Origin: Progne subis subis
Taxonomy: Eukaryota > Chordata > Aves > Passeriformes > Hirundinidae
Length of the DNA stretch: 64,000 bases
Direction of reading: 5' to 3'
Assembly (NCBI GenBank): GCA_022316685.1
Contig: JAKJHU010000067.1
Coordinates: 1,922,001-1,986,000 of the forward strand
Shown here: one piece after another, positions 12,310 through 22,170 of the stretch
How the letters are laid out: every line of letters starts with the position of its first letter
Numbering within the stretch: the stretch's first letter is position 1
Translations under genes and position numbers: made by a program
The notes under the pieces: model-generated
What the model was told of the DNA's origin: nothing
Databases searched by the model: none
Seen by the model: the letters and a program-made list of their open reading frames with translations, nothing else

Positions 12310-12857
12310 TTTAGAATTTTATTGAGAGACAAAATGACAGTCCCTGATAGCCACAATTAAAAGGACAGCATCAAGCCCAGGATCGGCGCTGGGTGAACGC
12401 GGTAACACACTGTCAGTATGTCACCTCCCAAGTTCACATTTCTGGTTTGGAGCCGTCTCTTTTTATACACTGGATCACTGAGAGAAAATCGGGGCTCCGA
12501 GGTTCCCTCTTCTGAGGCAGCCTCATTAGATATTCACGTTCGGGTTCTGGTGTTTTTGAATGGATTTGCTCAGGAAGACAATGTCCTTAATCGTCGTGTC
12601 CAGGTGCGGTGTAGAGATGTTAATGTCAGGAGGGGATGGATGAGATATCGATCTGATGTAATCATTTGGTTCTCCGGGTTCTCCATCTCCCTTTTCCGTT
12701 GTCTTTGTTCTCTCCTTAACGATTCCTGGCAGAGGTATCCTCTGTGTCCCTTCTGTGTAATTCTTAGCATAGTTTTCTCGTGTCCCTCCTGTGTAATCTC
12801 TGGCAAAAGGAAATTCCTTGTACTCCTCTCCATGCAGCTTTTGTCTCAGTTAACCCA
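12310..12857 (-). mobile_element. ERV LTR, CpG-rich and probably young; ends approximate
   Basis: On the minus strand the order is right for an LTR: an upstream region, a TATA box (GTATAAAAA, about 12461-12470), a GC-rich transcribed part, then AATAAA (12318-12323). The 5' end is probably TGGGTTAACTGAG at 12857. Two direct repeats of a block like 'ctgtgt.cc.tctgtgtaat' lie at about 12738-12763 and 12780-12801, in the enhancer position. The element keeps many CpGs (for example 12383-12402 and 12535-12600), unlike the other LTRs here, which suggests a recent insertion. I could not find a convincing target-site duplication, so the ends may be off by tens of bases. The 151-codon plus-strand frame across it is not a protein. 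Confidence 0.7.
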
Positions 12858-13555
12858 TAGTATATTTGATTAGAAATAAAACTTATATTTATAGGGGGTG
12901 AATTACATCTTATATCTTTTAACACAAATTAATTTTAGGACATATATTACACTAAATAATCAGTTCTGATGTTCATAATTGATTTTCAGAATAAAGTGCC
13001 CTGACAGTTGCATTTGAAGACTTAGCTCTTGCTCCCCCTGCCAGCATTTGGTCTAAAGTGACACAGCATACAGTGGTTCTGACACAAATATCACTGGGGA
13101 TTTTTTCAGTGTCTCTTGCTTGTTCTTCAAGCAATGTTAAGATACTTGGGGTTTTTCCCTAAAGCATTATAAAATTATAAATAAAATCCATTCAAATGAA
13201 ATTTTCCATTGAAAAATCTCAAAAACATATCGGTTCAAATGTAAAGAAAAATAGATAACTAATATATCATTTGAACATAACACCCATCTCATAGAAAACA
13301 AATATTCCTAAATTTTGCTTGATGGTTAAATGTTAAGATCTTTAACTTTAGGATGTAATGGATCCAAATTTGCAAAGTCAGGGGTTTCTTGTACAAAGAA
13401 ACCATCAGGTGGTTGCGCCTAAGTAGCAGGGACAGTTGTTGATTCATGGGGTCCAAAAGCAGAGTGTAAACCAGGATTTTTTTTTTTTTTTCCTTCTAAA
13501 CCTAGGCTATACAATTCATACACAGTGACTATATATATATATAAATTTTATTTAT
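12858..13555. other. Unassigned AT-rich spacer
   Basis: I see no gene or named repeat. A T-run lies at 13477-13490 and a short (TA)n at 13530-13542. Confidence 0.5.
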
Positions 13556-14085
13556 CATCACCATGATTTAATCCCTGTCTGCAGCCAAGACCCACACAGC
13601 CACTTGCTCACTCCCTCACCAGACTTAAATGGAAGAGAATTAGAGGGTACAAGTTAAGAAAATCCTAGGTTAAGGTAAAGACATTGTACAAGCAAAGTAA
13701 AGCAACAAATTAATTCACTGCTTCCCATGGGCAGGTGTTCATCCATCTGAGAGCAGAGAACCATCACATGTAACACTGAATTGGAAAGACAAATATCATC
13801 ACTCTGAATGCCCCCCACCTCCTCCTTCTTCCCCTCACTTTATACACTGAGCATAATGCCCTATGTTCTGGAACATGCCTTTGACCAGTTTGGGTCAACT
13901 GCTTCAGCTGTGTCTCCTTCCAGCCTCCCATGCTCAGTAACAACAAAAACATCTCTATATTATCAACCCTGTATTCACCACAAATCCAAAACATAGCCCG
14001 ATACCAGCCATTGTGGGGGGAAAAAAAAAAAAAATAATTTAAAAAAAAAAAAATATATATATATACTCCATCCCAAACCAGCACA
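13556..14085 (-). mobile_element. ERVL-type LTR (common avian family), degraded
   Basis: The minus-strand 5' end reads TGTGCTGGTTTGGGATGGAGT, as in the widespread avian ERVL-type LTR. Further matches are 'tgttttggatt', then 'gataatatagagatgttttt', then a CAT(A/G)-rich block followed by 'gctcagtgtataaa' (TATA at about 13840-13846). The 3' part near 13560-13615 matches the family's conserved 'agtgagcaagtggctgtgtgg' block. An A-run plus (TA)n at about 14021-14065 interrupts the 5' part. Sister copies lie at about 17276-17891 (-), 20655-21235 (+), 32867-33412 (+) and 45190-45655 (+). No target-site duplication was found, in keeping with age. Confidence 0.75.
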
Positions 14086-14147
14086 GCTGGTTAAAATCTC
14101 AGACTAGAAGAGTACAAAGAATAGGGTGTTACTACTTTATAGAGCTC

Positions 14148-14680
14148 TGTTGCAGCAGCCCTCTTTTTAGAGAGTAGAAATGAGCCAAGACACAGACTTT
14201 TTGTATATCATAACATGAAAATGGTCCTGGTTTATTACTCTTTACAGCTTAACCATCCTCACTCCAACTATTCACTAACTCTGGCTACAGCAAGCTCCTA
14301 CTGTAGGTTTCCCTTGCAGCCCCTAACTGCTGGTTATTTCCTGCTAAACTGTGGCTGCATGTTATTGGTTTGCAGACTCTGAATGCAGGCTTTTACCTGG
14401 CTAGACTATGGCAACAGGTTCCAACAACAGGCTCTAAATGTAGACCCAGACTGACCTCACAGCAGTGATTCTGTCTCCCCAGGATCCTTCTCCTTCATAG
14501 TTCTCACTTCCTCAAGGTCCATCCTCTTACATAATCGTCCCCTCACCAGCTAACCCACTCCCTTTTATCAGTTATCTTTATTGGCTGTAGCTGTGACTCA
14601 TCAGGGGTGAGGCTGAATTGGGTAATTAACACAGCGGTTACTTATCAGGGGTGAGGTCACCTGTATTCCCTTCTCCTACA
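14148..14680 (-). mobile_element. Solo LTR, ERVK-like, perfect 6-bp duplication
   Basis: The plus-strand boundaries are TGTTGCAGCAGCC and TTCTCCTACA. They are flanked by GAGCTC at 14142-14147 and 14681-14686, a perfect 6-bp target-site duplication. AATAAA is on the minus strand at 14231-14236, which sets the orientation. A TATA-like GATAAAAG lies on the minus strand at 14562-14569. At 533 bp it is a normal LTR length, and no internal sequence remains. It lies only 62 bp from the preceding ERVL-type LTR. Confidence 0.88.
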
Positions 14681-14686
14681 GAGCTC

Positions 14687-16680
14687 TGAAAAACTGAATA
14701 AATATATCTGCACAGTGCTTCAGCAATTCCCTTAAGCACCTGAAGGCCAATGGCATGTGTGCTAAGAAACCACTCATTTATGCTATTCTTCCTACCTCAT
14801 ATTAATTTCATTTCATGTCATTCATTTCACTTAAGCTGGCCATAATAGTTACTTGAACAAATACCAAAATCAGCCCTGCTAGTAATGAAGTCAGTCAATG
14901 TATTGGTAATTTTGTATTTTATACACCCTCAATAAAGTGCATTGAGAGACAAGAAGTTAATCACTTCATAGAATAAGGCAGTGGCACAGTGTTCACAGAT
15001 GCTGTGACAAGCTGTTTACTAGGTTAGCCAGTGGGAACAACCCCATGCAGAGTCTGACTCTGCATTGTCACCCAGGCAAGAGTCCAGTCCCTCTTGGGCA
15101 GTTGTACCTCACTTATCCAGGGAGAAACAGAGTTCAATAGTATGGCTACAAACCTTTCTGTGGCACTTGGCTTCAGTGTCAGAAAATGGTCCTGGATGTG
15201 TTTAATTTATTAGCCCTGACAAGTATGATTAAGTACAAAAGACTAGATGGATTTTATTCCTTGAAATGGGCTTTAAAGTTAGTTGAGTTTAATGGAAAAG
15301 AACCTTTTAAACTTACTGGCATGTAAAAAGGCACAGAGCAATTTCATCTAAATTTAGATCTCTAGCAGCTGCCATTTAAGCAATCCCATGCTCTCATTAT
15401 GGCCAAAGAAGAGGAATAAATATCTCACATCTAATTTGTGGTAGCTGTCTATCTTATAACAACCTGAAATTTTCTCTGTAGGTGTTTATTTTCCTCTCAC
15501 TGATTACAAAGGGATCCTTGTGCAGATTCTGAAGGTTAACTTTTGGAGCTCTAAGCGTTTCTTCAAAATTAATCCTAACCTGAATTAGTTGTAAACTTTC
15601 TGAAGGTAAAGTACTAGGAGGTTTTTTTTCCCAGTTTTGTGACAACACCATTCAGTTTCTGCTGCTTTCCATCATAGGAAGTAAAAGTTTGAAACTAGGT
15701 TAACTAAGCAAAAGATTTTAAAACCATTTAACCTAGAAGCATACTTATATGACAGCTTATATTTTACTTTTTGTTTATTTTGTTTACCATAAGCCTTTGA
15801 ATCAGGGATTTTGAGTAACTTAAAGGGCGTATGTATAAAATATTTATGATAATTGTGTTCATAAGAAATACCTGTATTTTTAGGGTTTGCATATAGAATA
15901 AAAATACTGATAGAGTGATGAGAGCAGATACATATGTGTGGTAAAACTGTAAATGGTTTAATATAAAAAATTCTGCTGTGGCAATTTTTTCACTTGTAAG
16001 TCAGACTGAAATGCCTATCATTTTTTTTTATATTTCTCTGTCATTTGTAGGATCAGAAAAATTATTGTTCAAAATTTTCATGATCTTATCACTGTGAATA
16101 TCTCAAATCAACATCACAACCTTCTCATCTTTTGACTGAGAAGAATCTCCATACTACTATAATGGTAGAGTAAAAAGGCATACCGGTAGCACATACTGTG
16201 ATTTTCTGAAGTGAAAAACAGAAGTGGAAAAGTTAAGAAAATGGACAAGACAAACCATATACTCCACTTAAGGAGAAACCCATGAATAGTGACCAAATTT
16301 AGCCTAAGCCATACTGACATTTTCAGAATTTAATTAAGGAGAATATTTTCTTATCTTCAAGACTAAACCTCCATTATTAGAAACTGAAATTATAAATAGA
16401 AATATATTTTATTAATTTCTGTTGTACTCTCATAGATTCATACTAGAACTTTTTTCTTACTTGAAATCTTGAATGTTCTAAAATAAGTATTTTTGTAGAT
16501 GTATGTTTAATTTCTTTAATTTTATTTGTGTTTAATTTATTCAATTTTATGGGTTTTTATTCTTCTCATTCTGGGCTTTTGTTGTTGTTGTTCTGTTGTG
16601 GGTTTTTTTGGTTTTTGGTTTTTTTTGTTTTTTTTTTTTTAAATAATTACATTAGCCCACTTTATAGCTTACTGAATAGT
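14687..16680. other. Unassigned stretch
   Basis: AT-rich DNA without recognisable genes. T/GTT-rich low complexity lies at about 16577-16642. Nothing else can be named. Confidence 0.5.
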
Positions 16681-16685
16681 GGAAA

Positions 16686-16830
16686 AATCATAAAACAGGT
16701 TGAGTTGGAAGGTACCTTAAAGATCAACCAGTTCCAGCCACCATGTCATAGTCAAGATATCTTTCATTACGCCAGATTGTTCAAAGTTCCATCCAACCTG
16801 ACCTTTAACATTTTCAAGGAATAAAACATT
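16686..16830 (-). mobile_element. CR1 LINE 3'-end fragment
   Basis: On the plus strand the fragment reads as the complement of a CR1 tail. 'aatcataaaacaggttgagttggaaggtacc' matches the 'gaatcatagaat...ggttggaa.gacc' tail. It is followed by 'ttaaagatcaaccagttccagcca' and further decayed 3' UTR sequence to about 16825. It is 5'-truncated, old, and too short to carry coding sequence. Confidence 0.75.
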
Positions 16831-17275
16831 CACTCTTTTAGAATCTTTAGCAATTTTAAACTTCTGAAGTTGTAAAAACTAAAAAAGTCCCCTAAAACAC
16901 CCCTAAAAGTTGTGAAATAAATTCCAGGTTATACCAACTGACTCTATAGGTCCTGGATCTGTGTTCAAAGGTATAGCACTATTCTTTTCCTCTCCTAATT
17001 TTAAAATTTCTTTTTTTCTGTGCAGGAGTGACTCTAGGATTGTGTTAATTATTTGATCTCTTTCTACCAACTCTGCTTGCCTGCCTGCCCTGACAGTACC
17101 TAAAGCTTGACAGGAATTAATTAAACTCTAAGATAGAATTAAATCAGATAATTTATGCCTTATGTACATTTGATAAAAATGACAGATGCTTGCCCAAATA
17201 ACTTACCTGAAAATCTGCAGTATCATTAGAAATATTATCTGTTCCTAACTCTAAATGCTGTATATTCAGAAAATA
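16831..17275. other. Unassigned spacer
   Basis: No feature is recognised between the CR1 fragment and the next LTR. Confidence 0.4.
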
Positions 17276-17891
17276 TGATTTTACTTAACCCCAGTGTAGC
17301 TGTTTGAACTTGGCTGGATGTCAGGCACCCAGCAAGCCACTCTATTACTTCATTCCTCTGCAGGATGAGGGGAGAAAATAAGATGAAAAAACTCTTGTGG
17401 GTCACGGTAAAGGCAGTTTACTAACACAGCAGTGAACTTCATGAGCACCCAAAGAAAGAAAAATAAAACCAAAAATTTATTCACTTTTTCCCTTCAGTAA
17501 GGAATGTCTGGCCACTTCCTAGGAAGCAGGACTTTAACACGTAATGGTTGCTCCAGAGGGCAAATGCTATAAATAACAAATTATGGATGAACCTCACCCC
17601 CATCCTTTTTCCTCCTTTATCTCAGCTGTTATTGTTGAATATGTCATACGACATGAAATACCCCTTTGGCCACTTTGTGTCAGCTATTTTGGTTATATGC
17701 CCTCCCAACATCTTGCCCATGCACAGATTTCTGGTGAGGGTGGAGTGTTGGAGAGAGCTCTGAGGCTGTGTCAGCCCTGTTCAGCAGAAGCCAAACCACT
17801 GTGGTTTTCCCAACACATTACCAATGTAAAGCACTGAGCTGTGAGGGCTGTTGTGGGGAAAATTAACTCCATTTCAGCTAGACACAACACA
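17276..17891 (-). mobile_element. ERVL-type LTR (common avian family), degraded
   Basis: The minus-strand 5' end (TGTGTTGTGTCTAGC...'atggagttaatttt') and the block around 17640-17690 (complement of 'ggccaaaggggtatttcatgtcgtatgaca') match the family seen at 13.6, 20.7, 32.9 and 45.2 kb. The 3' part at 17360-17405 matches its conserved 'gacccacaagagtttt...attttctcc' segment. A 56-nt A-run begins 10 bp after the 5' boundary. No duplication was found, and the left edge is approximate. Confidence 0.72.
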
Positions 17892-17896
17892 CCTAG

Positions 17897-17900
<4 letters not shown>

Positions 17901-17956
<56 letters not shown>
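17901..17956 (+). repeat. Uninterrupted poly(A), 56 nt
   Basis: Fifty-six consecutive A residues lie directly beyond the 5' edge of the neighbouring LTR. CR1 does not make poly(A) tails, so this is either a simple expansion or the tail of another retroposed sequence. No candidate body is visible on its left beyond the LTR. Confidence 0.9.
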
Positions 17957-17958
<2 letters not shown>

Positions 17959-19240
17959 CCACCAAAATTTAAACAACCAAAACATGTTGAACTTTTCTTA
18001 TGTTCTATATTTATGTTTTGTAGGCATCCTTTTCATGCTTCAAACTGATAAGAACTCTCAATTGCTTTTGATAGGCATAGGAACATGATATGTCCACAGG
18101 CAAATTCTGGAGTTTTATATTGCATATAAGACTTAATATTGATGTTTGCTATGGATTTAAATAGAAAGAGAAAACCTTAAAGGCCTTACTAAGCCATTTA
18201 TTTCTAACAGGATTAATGAGTGCTGGACTTCATTAATTTTAAGTATTTGCTCTGAATCAAGTGCTCTCCTTAATTATTTAGCAACATAAAGCTAGTATGA
18301 GGTCAGATTCACAGTAGTCCTTTAGCTGGAAAATGTCTTTTTACCTTGTATTCTTTAGATTTTTAGATCCATGTATATTTTACCTGCTTTTTTTTTTTTT
18401 TTTTTTTTTTTTGAGAGAGAGAGAGAGAGAGAGAAAGAATCAATTAATACTATCATTGAAATTCACAGTTATTATTAAACACGGTGCTGTATGTGCTACT
18501 GGAGAGACAGATCCTGCCAAGCATCAGCTAGACTCACAAAGGTCAATAATATTTCAAATGTACCAACACAAACTCAAAGAATTATACTTCAGTATTCAAA
18601 ATGATAAATTCTATTACCATGTGAGAATGTAGTTCCATGTAATCTGACCACATTTTAACTCATTTCAGCTGGGTTTGGATTTTCATCAGTGTAAGTGAGA
18701 ATGAATTCTGACCACTGTCTTTGCTGATTATGGTTTATTGTAAATTCATTATGTCAGGAACATGACAGTACTCTGGAACTATCGGAAGGTTGCTATGCTC
18801 TTGCTGATGCTGGTGTGTGCAGAAGTAAGGTTGATTACTGTCAATGTGGAAATAAAAAAGGCTGAGACCAATGACATCCTCAAAGCAGAGTTGTGGACAG
18901 AGGTCTCTCCCCATGTATAGTGCAGCAGTCATGTGGTTATCAGGACACTGAGAATTCTGGCTGCTAATGGTTAGAGAAGATTACAAGAAGCATAACAAGT
19001 CCTTGAAGTTATTACAGTTTATATAAATGAAAAACAATATCATAAAACATGGAATCTTAGAGAAGCTGAATTTTTTTTGTTTCTGTAAATCACTTTTGCT
19101 TTTGTGGGCAGGGTATGTCATGGAAATTATCCCATAGCTGTAATTTCAGTAGTTTGCTTTTACATTATTGTAAGTATTAACAGAGAAGTCTCTTAAGACA
19201 AGTTTCAACCCTTTTCTTTAAGAAGAGGAAGAAGAAAATC
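17957..19240. other. Unassigned stretch with T-run and (GA)n
   Basis: A 25-nt T-run (18388-18412) runs straight into (GA)n (18413-18434). No gene or named repeat is seen elsewhere in the stretch. Confidence 0.5.
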
Positions 19241-19806
19241 TTAGGGGACTAAAGGCCCATCAGTCTGCAGCACCCCTCCGTAAGCCATGCCCAGTTGCAG
19301 GAAGTACAAGGAAGTGAATAGGAACAACAGACAAAGAAACAGCAAGGTCCATTTGATAGCATTAGGGGAAGAGAAAATGTGCTCTGTTGACTTTGTAATG
19401 TAATTAAAGACTGAAAAAGTGGGACAGAAAACCTTAACAAGTCCAAAGATAATAGTCATTTGTAGGGAGCTGCTGATATGATGGAGAAAGCTGCTACCTA
19501 GAGGGACACCCAGAGGCTGGAGGAATATCATCACATTCAACAAAAGCAAATGGGAAGACCTGCCCTTGGATAGAATAATTCCAGTGCAACCATGAAGACT
19601 AGGCTCCTGCTGGTTAGAAAGCAGGCTGCTGGAAAAGCATAAGGATGTGAAGGAAAAGCATAAGGATGTGAAGGAGAAGAAGATAAGCATGAGCCATAAA
19701 TAGTCTCATGCAGCAAAGAAAGAAAGGCAATCACATGCTGGACTGTATTATCAAGATGGAACCCAGCTACCGCCAGGTGTGACCTGAAATACAGAACCCT
19801 GCACTC
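19241..19806. other. Unassigned, possibly retroelement-derived stretch with a 21-nt tandem duplication
   Basis: The segment is more complex than its surroundings. It has a minus-strand open frame of 149 codons (19241-19690) rich in Leu/Phe/Ser, and another of 97 codons (19537-19830) that crosses into the next LTR. Neither shows a known domain. Two perfect 21-nt direct repeats lie at 19631-19651 and 19652-19672; being a multiple of three they keep the frame. The neighbouring LTR has its own duplication, so this need not be its body. I do not call a gene. Confidence 0.35.
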
Positions 19807-19812
19807 AAGTGT

Positions 19813-20462
19813 TGTTGGAGTCCAGGGCATTCCTTTGGTTGCCCTGGAGGGTCAGGGACCTGGGCAGGGGGGTCTGGGACCCCAGCCCAGAGCTCAGAGA
19901 GACACTGGATTTGATCTCAGTCCATGGGAAAAACTTCCTACACTGAGAGAGGGTTTACAGGCCACAAGAGTGTGAAAAATGGTAGTGTAGTTTAGCTTAT
20001 CACAGGGTGAAAAAACATTAATTTTGGATTCCTAACATTGAAGTGAATGGGGACAAGATGGAGAATTTGGGGCGTTGTCTCCTTCTTCTTCATTCTCCTT
20101 CCCTCACTCCATTTCTGCAGTGACATTGGCACAAAGTAGTTAGTGAGGATTGGGTCAGAGTAAAGATGACCTTTTTAGTAATAATGATAGACATTGGTAA
20201 GAAATAGTAAATAAGAAATACGTAGCAATTAGTATAAAAGATAAGGGACTGCCCAGCTCGGGGGGAGACGTGAGAAGTCCATGCAGCTGAGAACATCTTG
20301 TTGGACTCTGAGAGAATTGGAAGATAAGAAATAATAAATGAAAAATGCAACCTTGAAAAATCAAAACCTGAAGACTCCGTCTCTTCCTTCGTCTTGGCTC
20401 AGAGCTGTGCATGGGGGCAAAAGACTCTGAAACCACATGAAAAACGGAGAAAGCCCCCGACA
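19813..20462 (+). mobile_element. Solo LTR, ERVK-like, perfect 6-bp duplication
   Basis: The element starts TGTTGGAGTCC and ends GCCCCCGACA. It is flanked by AAGTGT at 19807-19812 and 20463-20468, a perfect 6-bp target-site duplication. TATAAAAG lies at 20233-20240 and AATAAA at 20333-20338, a normal promoter-to-poly(A) spacing of about 100 bp. The U5 contains a 'gactccgtctcttccttcg' block. The element is 650 bp. Its promoter, R and U5 are repeated, inverted, inside the LTR at 58412-58936. No body remains. Confidence 0.9.
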
Positions 20463-20654
20463 AAGTGTTTGCAGTACAAGGAAGATTTTGACATGTTGGA
20501 AGTGAATCAAGTATGGTGCTATAAGGCTGCTTGGGGTATTTGAGCACTAGGCATGTCACTGAGATGAAAAATGACACTGCTGATATTACTTTATCAAGCA
20601 GAGACCACAAAAGGTAGACTGTCAGGGAAAAGCTTTCTCATACACACACGTATC

Positions 20655-21235
20655 TTTGGGGCCTGGCCTACTTTTGGCTTGGGTAGAGTTAATTTTTCTC
20701 CTGCTAGGCAGTATAGTGCTGTGTTTTGGATTCAGTATGAGAATATTGTTGATAACACACCAATGTTTCTTTTGTTCCTCAGTAGCGCTTAAAATAAGTC
20801 AAGGAGTTCTCCATTGCACATGCTCTGCCAGTGAGCAGGGACACAAGAAGCTGTAAGGGGACATAACCAGGACAGATGATCTGAAGTGGTCAAAGGGATT
20901 TCTCGTACCATAAGACATCAGGCTCAATATGCCAAGTGGGAGAAGTAGGCCATGAGCTGCCTGGGGACTGGTGGGATTGGTTGGTAGTGGGTGAGCAATG
21001 GTATTAGAGATCACTTGGGGTTTTTGTTTTCTTGAATTTTCTCATGCTGTATCTTGTTTTCTCTCTGCTCTTTCCCTTTTAATTGTAATTATTAGTCTTA
21101 TTATATTGTATGTTACCTTATTTTATTTCAATTATTAAACTGGCCTTATCTCAACCCACAAGTTTTACTTTTTTTCTGATTCTCCTCCCCATCTCTCCAG
21201 GGTACAGGAGGAGCAAGTTAGTGGTTCTGCTTCTT
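20655..21235 (+). mobile_element. ERVL-type LTR (common avian family)
   Basis: This copy follows the family order closely: 'gggtagagttaattttt', 'agtatagtgctgtgttttggatt', 'agtatgagaatattgttgataac', a 'ctctgccagtgagcaggg.cacaagaagct' block, 'gtggtcaaagggatttc.cgtaccataagacatcaggctcaatat' in the promoter region (about 20887-20931), then 'attaaactggcc.tatctcaacccacaagttttac' near the poly(A) site (about 21134-21168), ending around 21235. The ends are diverged and I could not fix a duplication. It is on the opposite strand to the copies at 13.6 and 17.3 kb. Confidence 0.8.
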
Positions 21236-21392
21236 TCTATTGTTGTGATTATTTACAGATAGATACTGTAAGGATATGTGAATGAAAACTGTGTGCTCTT
21301 CTAAGTGCATCTGGTAAATGGCTTTTGAATAAAAAACCCAAACAAATATTCAAACCAACACCAACAAAACAAACAAACAAACAAACAAACAA

Positions 21393-21460
21393 AAATGGAA
21401 AAGGCCTTAAAGGTCATCAAGTCCAACCTCCTTCTACAAAACAGGAATATCAAGCAACTT
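21393..21460 (-). mobile_element. CR1 LINE tail fragment
   Basis: The plus-strand run 'gaaaaggccttaaaggtcatcaagtccaacctcc' is the complement of the CR1 3' tail segment. Only a few tens of bases are recognisable. An (AAAC)n tract (about 21365-21393) sits where the terminal repeats would be. Confidence 0.6.
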
Positions 21461-21805
21461 GTTAGAATAGAGTATTTGTGTAATGCTAACTCCTCAGAGA
21501 TTTTCATTGTTGTATGCCTATCATATACAATTGGTTTTAATCCATTTCCTTTTTTATCCCCAGAAGTAAATTTTATAATTTTCACCACAGGAGCATCTGT
21601 TACTTTAACTAGCAACAAACACCTGTATAAAATACAAAATAAATAGCAAATGCAATTTTTTTTTAGTTGTTTAATGGACATTGTATCAACAATAACAGTT
21701 TAAAAAATCCTTCAATAGTCTCACATGCAATCATATTAAACACCTGTAAAAAATAGAAACATCAAACACACTAAAAATTATTGTAAGAATATCCTGTACT
21801 GTTTT
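21461..21805. other. Unassigned spacer
   Basis: Nothing is recognised here. The CR1 relic may extend a little into it. Confidence 0.4.
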
Positions 21806-21807
21806 TA

Positions 21808-22170
21808 TGATCCAACCAGTGAGAGATGCCTCTGCCCGAATTACACTGCAAGTGAAAACATAATATGGGTTTTATTTAACAGTAAATGTGAGGCAGAGAC
21901 ATAGAAAGACATAGAAAGACACAGAAAAGGGGTGGGGGGTGCTGCTAAGATCAATCCCTAGTACTCTGAATTGTCTCATGAGCACGATCAGTTGCTGATG
22001 CAGAATATTTTCTGCTCATGTAACACAATGACCACAACGTTTGTGACCACAAACGACCCCTTCTTCTGATCAGAATACCTTCAGTAGAAGTAGTCCCTGG
22101 ACATGAAACCAGTACTTGGCAAGAAATATCGAAAACCAAGAGGAAAAACAAGGAAAAGGCAAACCCCAAG
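21808..22170 (-). mobile_element. ERV LTR fragment (same family as about 30255)
   Basis: The plus-strand text 'gatccaaccagtgagagatgcctctgcccgaatta' (about 21811-21845), followed by 'gtgaaaaca' and a 'ttaacagtaaatgtgaggcagagacatagaa' block, recurs with changes at 30278-30390. On the minus strand TAAATAAAACC near 21871-21880 supplies a poly(A)-type signal, which suggests minus orientation. A short 'gacatagaaa' direct repeat lies at 21898-21917. The right edge near 22170 and the absence of a duplication make this a fragment or an unresolved LTR. Confidence 0.55.

Noticed and set aside
12418..12873. 151-codon plus-strand open frame
   Set aside because: It runs antisense through the CpG-rich LTR, whose TATA box and poly(A) signal are on the other strand.
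19241..19806. Internal body of the ERV whose LTR starts at 19813
   Set aside because: The LTR has a perfect 6-bp duplication on both sides (AAGTGT), so the flanking DNA was there before insertion.
20155..20610. 151-codon minus-strand open frame
   Set aside because: It is antisense to the LTR at 19813-20462, and a similar frame appears in the 58.4-kb LTR core for the same reason.
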